From an uncultured Lysobacterales bacterium (GTDB lineage: Bacteria; Pseudomonadota; Gammaproteobacteria; Xanthomonadales; SZUA-36), in assembly GCA_937924405.1 (NCBI GenBank), contig CALDVW010000072.1, forward strand, positions 1 through 43,853: a DNA stretch of 43,853 bases. The letters run 5' to 3'. Every line of letters starts with the position of its first letter. The stretch's first letter is position 1. Below the pieces are notes generated by a model. It did not search any database, was not told the origin of the DNA, and saw nothing but the letters and a program-made list of their open reading frames with translations. Of the stretch, positions 24,176 through 32,105 are shown piece by piece. The translations under genes were made by a program, and so were the position numbers.

Positions 24176-26140
24176 ATGAGTCATATCCGTCAATTATCAG
24201 TAATTTTGGTTTCCATTTGTGTCTTCTGTGTTGCCTGTTCTGAGGCAGGCAAGGAAAATGCGGCAGGTGATGCTTCAACCGGATTGGCTCAACTGGAACA
24301 AGAGGAACCTGCAGAAATTCCGGCCGCAGGCGAAACAGCACAAAAAGCTCACCCCGGCGAAGCCCCCTACCAGGCCTATTGCGCCAGTTGCCATGACCAG
24401 GTCATGTACAAAGCCCCGAGCCGGTTTTTCGTCAGCATGATGGGGGCGCAGAATATCCTCAATTCCATGAATGACGGCATGATGTCCGAACAGGCATCCG
24501 AACTCAGTGCCCAGGACCGTCGTGCGGTAGCAGAGTACCTTGCCGGCCATAGCATTGATGATCTGGCTGAATCGAAACAGGTACCGCTATGTGATGCCAC
24601 CCACGGCTTTGATTTTTCCAAGCCACCCATTTCAACAGGCTGGGGGGTCGATCCGGGTAATTCCCGATTCCAGTCACGGCAGGCGGCAGGGCTTGATGCA
24701 AGTGAAGTGCCTGATCTGGAAGTAAAATGGGCCTTCGCTTATCCCAACGCCTTTAAGGCGCGTTCTGAGCCGGTGTCCGGAGGCGGCGCCATATACTTTG
24801 GCAGCCAGGATGGCACGGTACGCGCCCTTGATGCGAAAACCGGCTGTCTGCGATGGGAGTTTCATGCTTCAGCGGAAGTGCGCACGGCGATCGTTATATC
24901 TCCCTGGTCGGCGGATAATGCTGATGCTGATCCTACGCTGTACTTTGGCGACCTGTTGGCACGCGCTTATGCGATCAGCGCCCGTACGGGCGAATTGCGT
25001 TGGGTTAGCAGAGTAGATGATCACCGCGACGCCACCATTACCGGCACCCCTACCCTGGTTGGGAACCGGCTGTTCGTTCCCGTATCATCGCTTGAAGTAG
25101 TCGCCGCGCTCGACCCGGCCTATTCCTGCTGTACGTTCCGTGGTTCTCTGGTGGCGCTGGATGCCGGAACCGGTGAGCAAATCTGGAAATCCTACTCCAT
25201 CGACGATGAGCCTGCGGATGCAGGCAAAACCAGCGCCGGCACTACCATATTGGCACCCTCCGGCGCACCTATCTGGAACAGCCCGGCAGCTGACCTGAAA
25301 CGCGGTCGCGTGTATGCAGGCACAGGGGAAAACTACTCTTCACCGGCCGACGGTAACTCGGATGCGATCATTGCTTTTGACATGGAAACCGGCGCCAAGC
25401 TATGGGTCAGCCAGCAGACCTCCGGTGACGCATGGAACACCGGTTGCCTGATCGAATTTACGACGGACGATGCGAACTGCCCCGAAGAAAACGGCCCGGA
25501 CTATGATTTTGGCGCATCGCCTATCCTGCTTACGCTCGCGGACGGCCGGGATATCGTGGTCGGAGGGCAGAAGTCGGGCGCTGTCATGGCCATCGACCCG
25601 GACAGCGGCGAGACATTGTGGAAGACACAGGTCGGTCGCGGAGGGGTTCAGGGAGGCGTGCATTTCGGAATGGCGGCGCAAGGCAGCCGGATCTATGTTC
25701 CCATTAATGATATGGCTTATCCCGAGGATATAACACGATATAAGTTCAAGACGCCGGCCAAGCCTGGTTTGTATGCACTCAATGCCGAGAGCGGCGAGTT
25801 CCTGTGGTCATCTCCGGCTCCGGATGTATGTGCCGACATGCCGGATTGCGACCCGGGTATTTCGCATGCCATTACAGCCATTCCAGGCGCCGTCATTGCA
25901 GGTCACATGGACGGTCGTCTGCGCATCTACTCAAGTGAAAGCGGCGATGTGTTGTGGGAACTCAATTCCTTGCAGGATTTTGACACTGTTTCAGGTGCAA
26001 AAGCTCACGGCGGTTCATTCAGTGGCCCCGGAGCCATCGTGGCAGATGGCATGATCTACGTAAATTCAGGCTACGGAATATATAACCACATGGCCGGGAA
26101 CCTGTTGCTTGCAATCGGACCAAAAGAACAGGGAAATTAA
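24176..26140 (+). CDS. Quinohaemoprotein (PQQ) alcohol dehydrogenase, lipoprotein, PVA-dehydrogenase-like
   Basis: A 654-residue protein with GGAG 8 bp before ATG and a lipoprotein signal (FCVAC, Cys21). An N-terminal cytochrome c domain has CASCH (Cys69, Cys72, His73). From about residue 150 a PQQ-type beta-propeller follows: WGVDPGNSRFQ, AIYFGSQDGTVRALDAKTG, GSLVALDAGTGEQIWKS, DIVVGGQKSGAVMAIDPDSG, and VCADMPDCDPGISHAITAIP. The haem-first layout and YSCCTFRGSLVALD resemble polyvinyl-alcohol dehydrogenase and related PQQ enzymes. It would oxidise a primary or secondary alcohol in the periplasm and pass electrons to the respiratory chain. PQQ must be made elsewhere or scavenged. It ends the thiolase operon. 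Confidence 0.88.
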   Translation: MSHIRQLSVILVSICVFCVACSEAGKENAAGDASTGLAQLEQEEPAEIPAAGETAQKAHPGEAPYQAYCASCHDQVMYKAPSRFFVSMMGAQNILNSMNDGMMSEQASELSAQDRRAVAEYLAGHSIDDLAESKQVPLCDATHGFDFSKPPISTGWGVDPGNSRFQSRQAAGLDASEVPDLEVKWAFAYPNAFKARSEPVSGGGAIYFGSQDGTVRALDAKTGCLRWEFHASAEVRTAIVISPWSADNADADPTLYFGDLLARAYAISARTGELRWVSRVDDHRDATITGTPTLVGNRLFVPVSSLEVVAALDPAYSCCTFRGSLVALDAGTGEQIWKSYSIDDEPADAGKTSAGTTILAPSGAPIWNSPAADLKRGRVYAGTGENYSSPADGNSDAIIAFDMETGAKLWVSQQTSGDAWNTGCLIEFTTDDANCPEENGPDYDFGASPILLTLADGRDIVVGGQKSGAVMAIDPDSGETLWKTQVGRGGVQGGVHFGMAAQGSRIYVPINDMAYPEDITRYKFKTPAKPGLYALNAESGEFLWSSPAPDVCADMPDCDPGISHAITAIPGAVIAGHMDGRLRIYSSESGDVLWELNSLQDFDTVSGAKAHGGSFSGPGAIVADGMIYVNSGYGIYNHMAGNLLLAIGPKEQGN

Positions 26141-26153
26141 AGCTAGCGGTTAA

Positions 26154-26444
26154 TCAGCCAATCCAGTCAAAAAATTGCAGATCCATCTCCCCTTCCACGC
26201 ATTCCAGGATGGGGGGTACCAGCCGGTGGTGGAAGTCGGCATCCTGGTGAAATTCGAAGGCTTCCTTGTCCCTGAACCTGGCGTAAACGACATAGGTTCC
26301 TTTTTTTTCGGCATGACGGATCACGTCATAGACGAGAAGCCCCGGTTCCCTGGCGTGTGAAATTTCCGAAAGCTCGGTTTGCAGGCGTTCAAAATCTTCC
26401 TCTTTACCTGCTGCAACCTGAAGCGTTGCAATGAATACGACCAT
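26154..26444 (-). CDS. ABM-family (antibiotic biosynthesis monooxygenase-like) small protein
   Basis: A 96-residue protein with the dimeric ferredoxin-like fold pattern of ABM proteins (PF03992). The first strand is VVFIATLQVAAGKEEDFE, then a helix (LQTELSEISHAREPGLLVYDVIRH), then TYVVYARFRDKEAFEFHQDA. Members include YgiN-type quinol monooxygenases and cofactor-free monooxygenases on polycyclic aromatics. It is the last gene of a minus-strand unit, 19 bp after the acyl-CoA ligase. A second, divergent ABM protein opens the same unit (28123-28413). Possibly the two act on quinone-like intermediates; no catalytic residue can be assigned. Confidence 0.85.
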   Translation of the reverse strand: MVVFIATLQVAAGKEEDFERLQTELSEISHAREPGLLVYDVIRHAEKKGTYVVYARFRDKEAFEFHQDADFHHRLVPPILECVEGEMDLQFFDWIG

Positions 26445-26463
26445 GATGGATTTCCTCGGTTAT

Positions 26464-28113
26464 CTACAGGCCCAGTTCCTCGACCAGTTGCTCCTGCAAC
26501 CTGAATTTCTGGATCTTGGTCGATGAGATAGGCCACGCTTCCACAAAACGAACATGACGGGGAATCTTGAACCCTGCTATTTTGCCCTTGCAAAAAGCGA
26601 TCAATTCCGCTTCGTCCGCTGTTTTCCCGGGTTCGAGTTCAATGAACGCTGCCGGCACTTCAATCAGGCGGGGGTGGGGGATTCCAACGACCTGCGCCAG
26701 TTTCACCGCTTCATGGTTCTGCAGCCAGGTTTCGATCTCAACGGCGGCAACATTCTCGCCACCGACTTTTAGCATATCCCGCAGCCGCCCATGGAACATC
26801 AACTGGCCATCCCGGTCGATGGAAATCAGATCCCCGGAATGAAACCACCCTTCCTCATCCAGGGCTTCAGCCGTCTTTTCGGGTGACTTGTAATATTCCG
26901 TAAATGTGCTGTAGCCGCGAATCCAGGCTTCACCCTTTTCGCCAGGTAAAGCTTCTACCCCGGTCTCCGGATCCATGGCTTTGACCTCCATGCCGGAAAG
27001 TGGCGTCCCCAGGCGTGTGAACCGCTGTTCCTCGGTCGCGTCAAAGCGGCTGGTGGTGACAGTTCCAGCCGTTTCGGTCATTCCAAAGGTTCCGACGAAG
27101 ATGGCGTTTGGCAAAGCTTTCTTCATTTTCTCGCCGATCTCCGGAGGCTGGACCGCGAAATTGGCGTTCATCAGCTTGACCCTGCTGAGATCTGTTTTTT
27201 CGAAATCCGGATGGTCTACCAAATCTGACATGATGGTCCAAAAGCAGGGGTAGGTCGCTGTAACCCGGTCCTTTTCCATCATCCGCAACGCTTCACCCGC
27301 CTGGAAATAACCGGTAGTTACATAAGTTCCACCTTTCGCAAATATGGCCGTTAGCGGAAGAATGGCCGCAATATGAAACATCGGCAGCGGTGACCAGAAG
27401 CTGTCCTCGCCGGTCAGTTCATAGCGGTCAGCCAGGGCGGCGCTGTTGCGCACGATGGCTTCGTGCGAAATCATGCAACCTTTCGGATTTGCTGTGGTGC
27501 CCGATGTATAGAGGATCAGTGCTGTGCTTCCAAGTCGGATCTGAAGCCGGCTCAGGTGCAGCCGGGCGATGTCGCCCTGCTCCGAAAGTGCATTGAACTG
27601 ATCCTCGGTCAACAACCCGGGCGCTTCGGACTGGCCGAAAAGAACGATATTGCGCAACAGCGGTGCGTCTTCCAATTCGAGGTTGTTGGCATCTGCCTCC
27701 GCCAATTTTGGAAAAGCCAGGTCTAACCGTTCGACAAAATTGACCGCCTCGGCGATCTTGTCAGTGGTCAGCAGAATCTTCAAATCCGCATTTTCGACCA
27801 CATAAGCCAGTTCGGGTGGCATGTACCTGGCATTGACGGGGACCGTCACCGCACCCAGTAAAGCCGTGGCAAACATGGTTTCCACGAAGTCCATCCCGGT
27901 GGGTAATAGCAGTCCGACATGATCTCCCGGACCAATCCCCAGCGCTTGCAGACTCAAAGCTTTGCGAAATGCAGCATCACGAATCTCAGCGAAGGTGCGG
28001 CGCTGGTCAGGGAGTATGACCGCCATGCGGTCAGGCTGCGCATCAGCAGCCAGTAATAGTAGATCACCCAGTGTCGTTGCTTGCAGCCGGATGGTTTCCA
28101 GGTCGGTACTCAT
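26464..28113 (-). CDS. Acyl-CoA ligase (AMP-binding, class I adenylate-forming)
   Basis: A 549-residue ANL enzyme. The P-loop-like motif is ILYTSGTTANPKGCMISH (about residue 200). TFGMTETAG, GWFHSGDLISIDRDGQLMFH and GRLRDMLKVGGENVAAVEIE follow in canonical order, with the C-terminal lysine in STKIQKFRL. It would activate a carboxylic acid to its acyl-CoA through an acyl-adenylate, feeding the nearby beta-oxidation enzymes. There is no signal peptide, so it is cytoplasmic. It lies 9 bp after one ABM gene and 19 bp before another; the upstream gene's stop overlaps its ribosome-binding site (GGAGTAGGGG). The acid it uses (fatty, aromatic or cyclic) cannot be told from sequence. Confidence 0.93.
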   Translation of the reverse strand: MSTDLETIRLQATTLGDLLLLAADAQPDRMAVILPDQRRTFAEIRDAAFRKALSLQALGIGPGDHVGLLLPTGMDFVETMFATALLGAVTVPVNARYMPPELAYVVENADLKILLTTDKIAEAVNFVERLDLAFPKLAEADANNLELEDAPLLRNIVLFGQSEAPGLLTEDQFNALSEQGDIARLHLSRLQIRLGSTALILYTSGTTANPKGCMISHEAIVRNSAALADRYELTGEDSFWSPLPMFHIAAILPLTAIFAKGGTYVTTGYFQAGEALRMMEKDRVTATYPCFWTIMSDLVDHPDFEKTDLSRVKLMNANFAVQPPEIGEKMKKALPNAIFVGTFGMTETAGTVTTSRFDATEEQRFTRLGTPLSGMEVKAMDPETGVEALPGEKGEAWIRGYSTFTEYYKSPEKTAEALDEEGWFHSGDLISIDRDGQLMFHGRLRDMLKVGGENVAAVEIETWLQNHEAVKLAQVVGIPHPRLIEVPAAFIELEPGKTADEAELIAFCKGKIAGFKIPRHVRFVEAWPISSTKIQKFRLQEQLVEELGL

Positions 28114-28122
28114 AAAATGCCC

Positions 28123-28413
28123 CTACTCCAGAGGATCGAGAAATTCCCTGACATAAGTACCATCAATACACTCGATGAGCTCTGGCGCGATTTCCAAGAA
28201 ATGTGGCGTATTGCGGTGGGCTTCTTCAGCGTCTTCGCTGGTAAATTGTTCATATACCGCATAACCCAGCGGTTCATCTCTGAGTTTGAAAAATTCATAA
28301 GCCGTTGTGTCAGGCTCGTTGGCGCGAACTTTTTCCGTCAGGGCGTTCGCCAGGCGAATAAAATCTGCTTCTTTACCTTCTTTGATTTTCATGCGTGCCA
28401 GGAAAGTCATCAT
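28123..28413 (-). CDS. ABM-family small protein (second copy)
   Basis: The start is placed at ATG 28413 (a second ATG follows at 28410), because GGAGG lies 8 bp upstream. A longer frame from TTG 28452 is rejected. About 96 residues with the ABM pattern: MTFLARMKIKEGKEADFIRL, ANEPDTTAYEFFKLRDEP, GYAVYEQFTSEDAEEAHRNT. It heads the minus-strand unit with the acyl-CoA ligase and the other ABM protein. It is clearly different from that protein, so the pair is not a recent duplication. An extended inverted repeat lies just upstream (28429-28460). Confidence 0.83.
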   Translation of the reverse strand: MMTFLARMKIKEGKEADFIRLANALTEKVRANEPDTTAYEFFKLRDEPLGYAVYEQFTSEDAEEAHRNTPHFLEIAPELIECIDGTYVREFLDPLE

Positions 28414-28428
28414 GGCTGGAGCCTCCAA

Positions 28429-28460
28429 AATATTTTCTTGAATATGTTTCAAGTAATATT
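28429..28460. promoter_or_regulatory. Extended inverted repeat with a YTTGAA-N5-TTCAAR core, likely operator
   Basis: The core CTTGAA-TATGT-TTCAAG (28437-28453) is a perfect 6-bp inverted repeat. Outer AATATT arms extend the symmetry with one extra base. It lies between the ABM/ligase unit and the divergent Rieske ferredoxin gene and could control both. Confidence 0.5.
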
Positions 28461-28552
28461 AGCACCCGGTCTGGGCGAAAGAAACCGCACGCATTGTATA
28501 GAGTCCGCATACGGGTGCTAGAATCCACCTCCGGAAACGCCAGGAATAATTG

Positions 28553-28879
28553 ATGTCTGAACACGGTTACACGGTCGTTGCTCCGGCCGACGATATCGAG
28601 GAAAAGAAAATCCACTCGTTCGAGGTGGATGGTGTCGGCATCGCCATCTGCCGTTTCCGGGATGAATTTTTCGCGATCGAAAACCGCTGTTCGCACGCGC
28701 TCGCAACCTTTGACGACGGACGTTTACGTGGTTATCGCATCACCTGCCCGCTGCACGGCGCCACTTTCGATATCCGCGATGGTTCCGTCACCGGGGCGCC
28801 GGCCAAAAAGCCAATTCGTTCATTTCCTGTGCGTATTACGGACGGAATGATCGAGGTGGATCTGTCGCCTGTCGACTGA
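28553..28879 (+). CDS. Rieske [2Fe-2S] ferredoxin
   Basis: A 108-residue Rieske protein from ATG 28553, with AGGA 7 bp upstream. The cluster ligands are Cys46-x-His48 (CSH) and Cys65-x-x-His68 (CPLH), with the typical GATFDIRDGSVTGAPAKKPI following. It has no signal peptide or membrane anchor, so it is the soluble ferredoxin type that feeds electrons to Rieske oxygenases. The two oxygenase alpha subunits at 30276 and 32106 are its natural partners. A ferredoxin reductase is not present in the window. It is convergent with the acyl-CoA dehydrogenase gene. Confidence 0.93.
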   Translation: MSEHGYTVVAPADDIEEKKIHSFEVDGVGIAICRFRDEFFAIENRCSHALATFDDGRLRGYRITCPLHGATFDIRDGSVTGAPAKKPIRSFPVRITDGMIEVDLSPVD

Positions 28880-28905
28880 AACCGCCGCCGGCCAAAAACC
28901 TTGAA

Positions 28906-30066
28906 TCAGGCCCGCTGGTTAAAGCGGCGGCCGACCATGGCGCTGGCAATATTGATTTTCTGTATATCGATGGCGCCACCGGCTATCCCCCAGCCCCAGG
29001 CATCGCGAAAACGACGCTCCATCGGATATTCCTTCGAGTAACCGTATCCTCCCATCAACTGCAACGCGGTGCCGGTCACAGAACGTGAAATCTCATTGGC
29101 AAAACACTTAGCCACGCTGGATGCGCTGATACTTGGAAATCCCTGTTCCGCATCCACAGCTGCACGCCAGATCAACAGCCGTGAGGCTTCAACCTGCATT
29201 TTCATTTCGGCCAGCTTGATTTGAACCGCCTGGAAATCAACGATAGGTTTGCCGAATTGTTGGCGCTCCTGCACATATGCCGTGACATCCGATAACGCAG
29301 CAGATGCCTGTGCCAGAGCCATCGTCGCATTGCCGCAACGCTCGAGATCGAACGCCGCCATCAACTTCTTGAAACCACCTGCCGGTACGACGACGTTTTT
29401 CTCAGGCAGTTTTACTTTATCGAAAAAAAGATCCGATGAAGGCACGCCCCGGAATCCCATCAGGTGTTCGGGACGCCCGAAACTCAATCCCGGCGTGTCT
29501 TTGTCGACGTACACAGCTCCGATCGCCCTGGCTCCCGGGTCGTTGGACATTCGACAATACACCAGGTAGCCATCGGCGTGACCACCTCCTGAACACCAGC
29601 GCTTGGTTCCATTCAGTACGACCTCACCGTTGTGCACCTCGGCGCTGGTGGTAAGGTCTGTCAGGGCCGATCCGGCCGCCGGTTCCGACATGGCTATGGC
29701 GACGACTTTTTCCCCGGCGCAAACGGCTGGTACGACCTCTTCGATTAATTCCGGGCCGGCAAATTTCTCAATCGCCCGAACGGGGCCTACGCAGGATTCG
29801 AAAACCGGAAACGCCACCGCTGAAGATATACGTCCCAGTTCCTCTACCACGATCAGGGCTTCCAGGTTTCCGAGACCCAACCCGCCAAGTTCTTCAGGCA
29901 CGTTGACCCCCAGGTAACCCATCCGGGCGAATTCGCGTACCAACTCCCGCGACGGCGGCTCTGCGCTCAGTTCGATTTCCTCGGCGATTGGAAGCAGTCG
30001 CTCCCTGGCGTAACGCCGCACGCTTTCTCTTAGTTCTTTCTGTTCTTCGCTCAGTTGAAAATCCAT
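28906..30066 (-). CDS. Acyl-CoA dehydrogenase
   Basis: A 386-residue flavoprotein of the acyl-CoA dehydrogenase family. N-terminal helices are LSEEQKELRESVRRYARERL, the middle domain has AIAMSEPAAGSAL, and the C-terminal domain has QERQQFGKPIVDFQAVQ and LQLMGGYGYSKEYPMERRFR. The catalytic glutamate usually found in a YEGT-like motif is replaced: the segment reads AGGAIDIQK (362-370). Glu242 in FDLER sits where isovaleryl-CoA-type enzymes keep their base and may take over. It would introduce a double bond into a CoA thioester. It is monocistronic and divergent from the first oxygenase gene. Confidence 0.92.
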   Translation of the reverse strand: MDFQLSEEQKELRESVRRYARERLLPIAEEIELSAEPPSRELVREFARMGYLGVNVPEELGGLGLGNLEALIVVEELGRISSAVAFPVFESCVGPVRAIEKFAGPELIEEVVPAVCAGEKVVAIAMSEPAAGSALTDLTTSAEVHNGEVVLNGTKRWCSGGGHADGYLVYCRMSNDPGARAIGAVYVDKDTPGLSFGRPEHLMGFRGVPSSDLFFDKVKLPEKNVVVPAGGFKKLMAAFDLERCGNATMALAQASAALSDVTAYVQERQQFGKPIVDFQAVQIKLAEMKMQVEASRLLIWRAAVDAEQGFPSISASSVAKCFANEISRSVTGTALQLMGGYGYSKEYPMERRFRDAWGWGIAGGAIDIQKINIASAMVGRRFNQRA

Positions 30067-30151
30067 TTAATGCAGCCTTTTGACCAGTATGATGGCGTTT
30101 TTTTCCGGGGTTTATCCAGCCTGAAGTATAACCGCATCAGCCTGGAAAACC

Positions 30152-30176
30152 TGCCTGATCAGCACTTTATCAGGCA
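30152..30176. promoter_or_regulatory. Inverted repeat TGCCTGAT-N9-ATCAGGCA
   Basis: Perfect 8-bp arms with a 9-base spacer, in the divergent region between the acyl-CoA dehydrogenase and oxygenase genes. The 10-mer TGCCTGATCA recurs upstream of the TonB receptor (35945-35954). It could be an operator or a hairpin in the dehydrogenase leader. Confidence 0.4.
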
Positions 30177-30190
30177 TGTAGAATTAATAA

Positions 30191-30208
30191 AAACAATCAT
30201 GATTGTTT
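30191..30208. promoter_or_regulatory. Perfect 18-bp palindrome, likely operator of the oxygenase unit
   Basis: AAACAATCATGATTGTTT is fully symmetric. A TATAAT box lies at 30229-30234 on the plus strand, so the palindrome covers the presumed -35 area of the oxygenase promoter. A dimeric TetR-, MarR- or GntR-type regulator is suspected; none is encoded nearby. Confidence 0.55.
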
Positions 30209-30275
30209 ATTATTGATGCTTCAGAGCCTATAATCAAAAACCCCAACTGGCAATACCTTCTGGCGGTGTTTCCCT

Positions 30276-31490
30276 ATGGATCAATGCTTTATTGACCACG
30301 TATACGCAGGTTGCGAATACGAGAGAATCCGCAAAGGGCCGCCAGACGAGTTTCCAGCCCTGCCACCCATTCCCGCCGGGCGTTACACGGATCCTGAGTT
30401 CCAGGCGCTGGAACAGCGATTTATTTGGCAAAAGTCGTGGCTGTATGCCTGCCATATGAATGAGCTACCCCACGTCGGCAGTTATATATTGTGGACTAAG
30501 ACCAACTCGCCGATCATGATCGTCCGGACCGGGGAAGATGAGGTTCGGGCCTTTTACAACACCTGCCGGCACCGGGGCGGTCCCCTGGTAGAGGATGCAT
30601 GCGGCAGGGTAAAGGGTGGCTTCAGCTGCAAGTACCACGGCTGGGCATACGACCTCGAAGGACGCCTGAAAGGCGTGCGCGATCGCAGGGATTTCGCTGA
30701 TCTGGATATGGACAATCTCCATCTGGTCAGCGTGGCTTGCGAGCGGCTTGGTAAATGGGTATTTATCAATGAAGATCCTGCAGCAGGATCACTGGAGGAT
30801 GCCCTCGGTCCCATTGCTCGTCATTGGCAACAGTTCGACCCCGACAATATCCGCCACATCAGCTCTTATGGCTTTGATATCGAATGTAATGTGAAGGTCA
30901 TGCTGGAAGCCTTTTTCGAGGTTTACCACCTGAAAAACATTCATCCGGAAACGGCAAACCGCTTTCTCGACCACAGCGCAACCAATATCATCCTCTGGCC
31001 GAACGGCCATTCCCTGATGGTGACGCCCCACCGCAACCCGGACTGGGTGGACCCAGGAACCATCGGCATGCAGGAATTTCCCGGGGTCAGCGAATTACCG
31101 GTCAAAACCAACGTGTCTTACAACGTATTTCCCAACCTGGTCACCCCCGTGGCCCCCACCGGGATACCCTTCCTCACCTTCTGGCCAGTCAGTCACCGCA
31201 GCATGCGGGTCGAATGTCACTGGTTTGCTCCGGATTGGGGTAATGGCAAGCGGCATTCCCTGTGGGACAAGCGCATCGAGAACTTCAATTCCATCCTGCA
31301 GGAAGACATTGAACTGGTCCAGAAGATTCAGCGGTCGATCGAATCGCCAGGATTCAAAGGGGTGAGACTGAGCTACCAGGAGCGGCGCATTTATCACTGG
31401 CACGAAGAACTCGACCGCAGGATAGGCACCGAACCAATACCGGTGAACCTGAGGGTAAAGCCGCTTCTTTCAACAATGATCGAGTCCTGA
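30276..31490 (+). CDS. Rieske non-haem iron oxygenase, alpha subunit (1)
   Basis: A 404-residue protein. The Rieske ligands are Cys97-x-His99 (CRHRGG) and Cys118-x-x-His121 (CKYHGW). The mononuclear iron ligands His218 and His223 lie in EVYHLKNIHPET, followed by the typical C-terminal helices and QEDIELVQKIQRSIESPGF. The single-alpha layout fits oxygenases that hydroxylate, demethylate or cleave C-N bonds. It would use electrons from the Rieske ferredoxin at 28553 or another donor. The ribosome-binding site is weak. It starts a plus-strand unit with the AhpD-like gene (25-bp gap) and a second alpha subunit. No beta subunit is encoded. Confidence 0.93.
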   Translation: MDQCFIDHVYAGCEYERIRKGPPDEFPALPPIPAGRYTDPEFQALEQRFIWQKSWLYACHMNELPHVGSYILWTKTNSPIMIVRTGEDEVRAFYNTCRHRGGPLVEDACGRVKGGFSCKYHGWAYDLEGRLKGVRDRRDFADLDMDNLHLVSVACERLGKWVFINEDPAAGSLEDALGPIARHWQQFDPDNIRHISSYGFDIECNVKVMLEAFFEVYHLKNIHPETANRFLDHSATNIILWPNGHSLMVTPHRNPDWVDPGTIGMQEFPGVSELPVKTNVSYNVFPNLVTPVAPTGIPFLTFWPVSHRSMRVECHWFAPDWGNGKRHSLWDKRIENFNSILQEDIELVQKIQRSIESPGFKGVRLSYQERRIYHWHEELDRRIGTEPIPVNLRVKPLLSTMIES

Positions 31491-31515
31491 ATACGCACAC
31501 AAACGAGGATAAAAC

Positions 31516-32076
31516 ATGAGCGAAACACTTTTGACCAGGGTCCCCCGCGAAGAACTTTCCGAGGGTGCCCGCATGGCCTGGGATGCATTGAACGAGCTGA
31601 CCGGGACCCCTACTTTTGTCGATGTTTTCGCCCAGGCGCCGGAACTGCTGGATTTTGCCATGGTGCAGTTCTACCAGAACATATTTTTCGATGGCCGGGT
31701 GGGCGAAAAGCACAAGCAGCTTTCACGCCTGCGTTTGAGTATGAACCACGGCTGCCGCACCTGTAACCTGCAAAATCTGATCGGAGTCGGTAACATCGGT
31801 TACTCGCAGGAACAGATCGACGCGATGTGGCGGCAGGATTATTCCAGCTTCACGGAAGACGAACAGGCAGTCATGGAACTGGCGGATGAGCTGGCTCTGA
31901 ACAATCCACACGGTGAACTGACGCCGGAACTGCACGCCAGGCTCAGGCGCCATTTCACCGAAGAGGAAATTCTCGAGCTGGGCCTGTGTCTTTCGGTCAT
32001 CGTCGGTTTGGTCAAACTTTCATTCGCGTTTGGCCTGGTGGAGAAGGAAGATTATTGCGAGTTCGGAACGCAATAA
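31516..32076 (+). CDS. Carboxymuconolactone decarboxylase / AhpD-like protein
   Basis: A 186-residue all-helical protein of the CMD/AhpD superfamily. It has a CxxC pair, Cys80-Arg-Thr-Cys83, in MNHGCRTCNLQNL, but not the His that follows CxxC in peroxidase-active AhpD. FTEDEQAVMELADELALNNP and FTEEEILELGLCLSVIVGLV are typical of the fold. Members act as alkylhydroperoxidases or as lactone decarboxylases in aromatic pathways; the CxxC suggests a redox role. It sits exactly between two oxygenase alpha genes (25- and 29-bp gaps), so it is probably cotranscribed and may protect them or process a hydroperoxide or lactone intermediate. Confidence 0.85.
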   Translation: MSETLLTRVPREELSEGARMAWDALNELTGTPTFVDVFAQAPELLDFAMVQFYQNIFFDGRVGEKHKQLSRLRLSMNHGCRTCNLQNLIGVGNIGYSQEQIDAMWRQDYSSFTEDEQAVMELADELALNNPHGELTPELHARLRRHFTEEEILELGLCLSVIVGLVKLSFAFGLVEKEDYCEFGTQ

Positions 32077-32105
32077 ACAGGTGCAATTGAAGGAGATGAG
32101 TCGCA

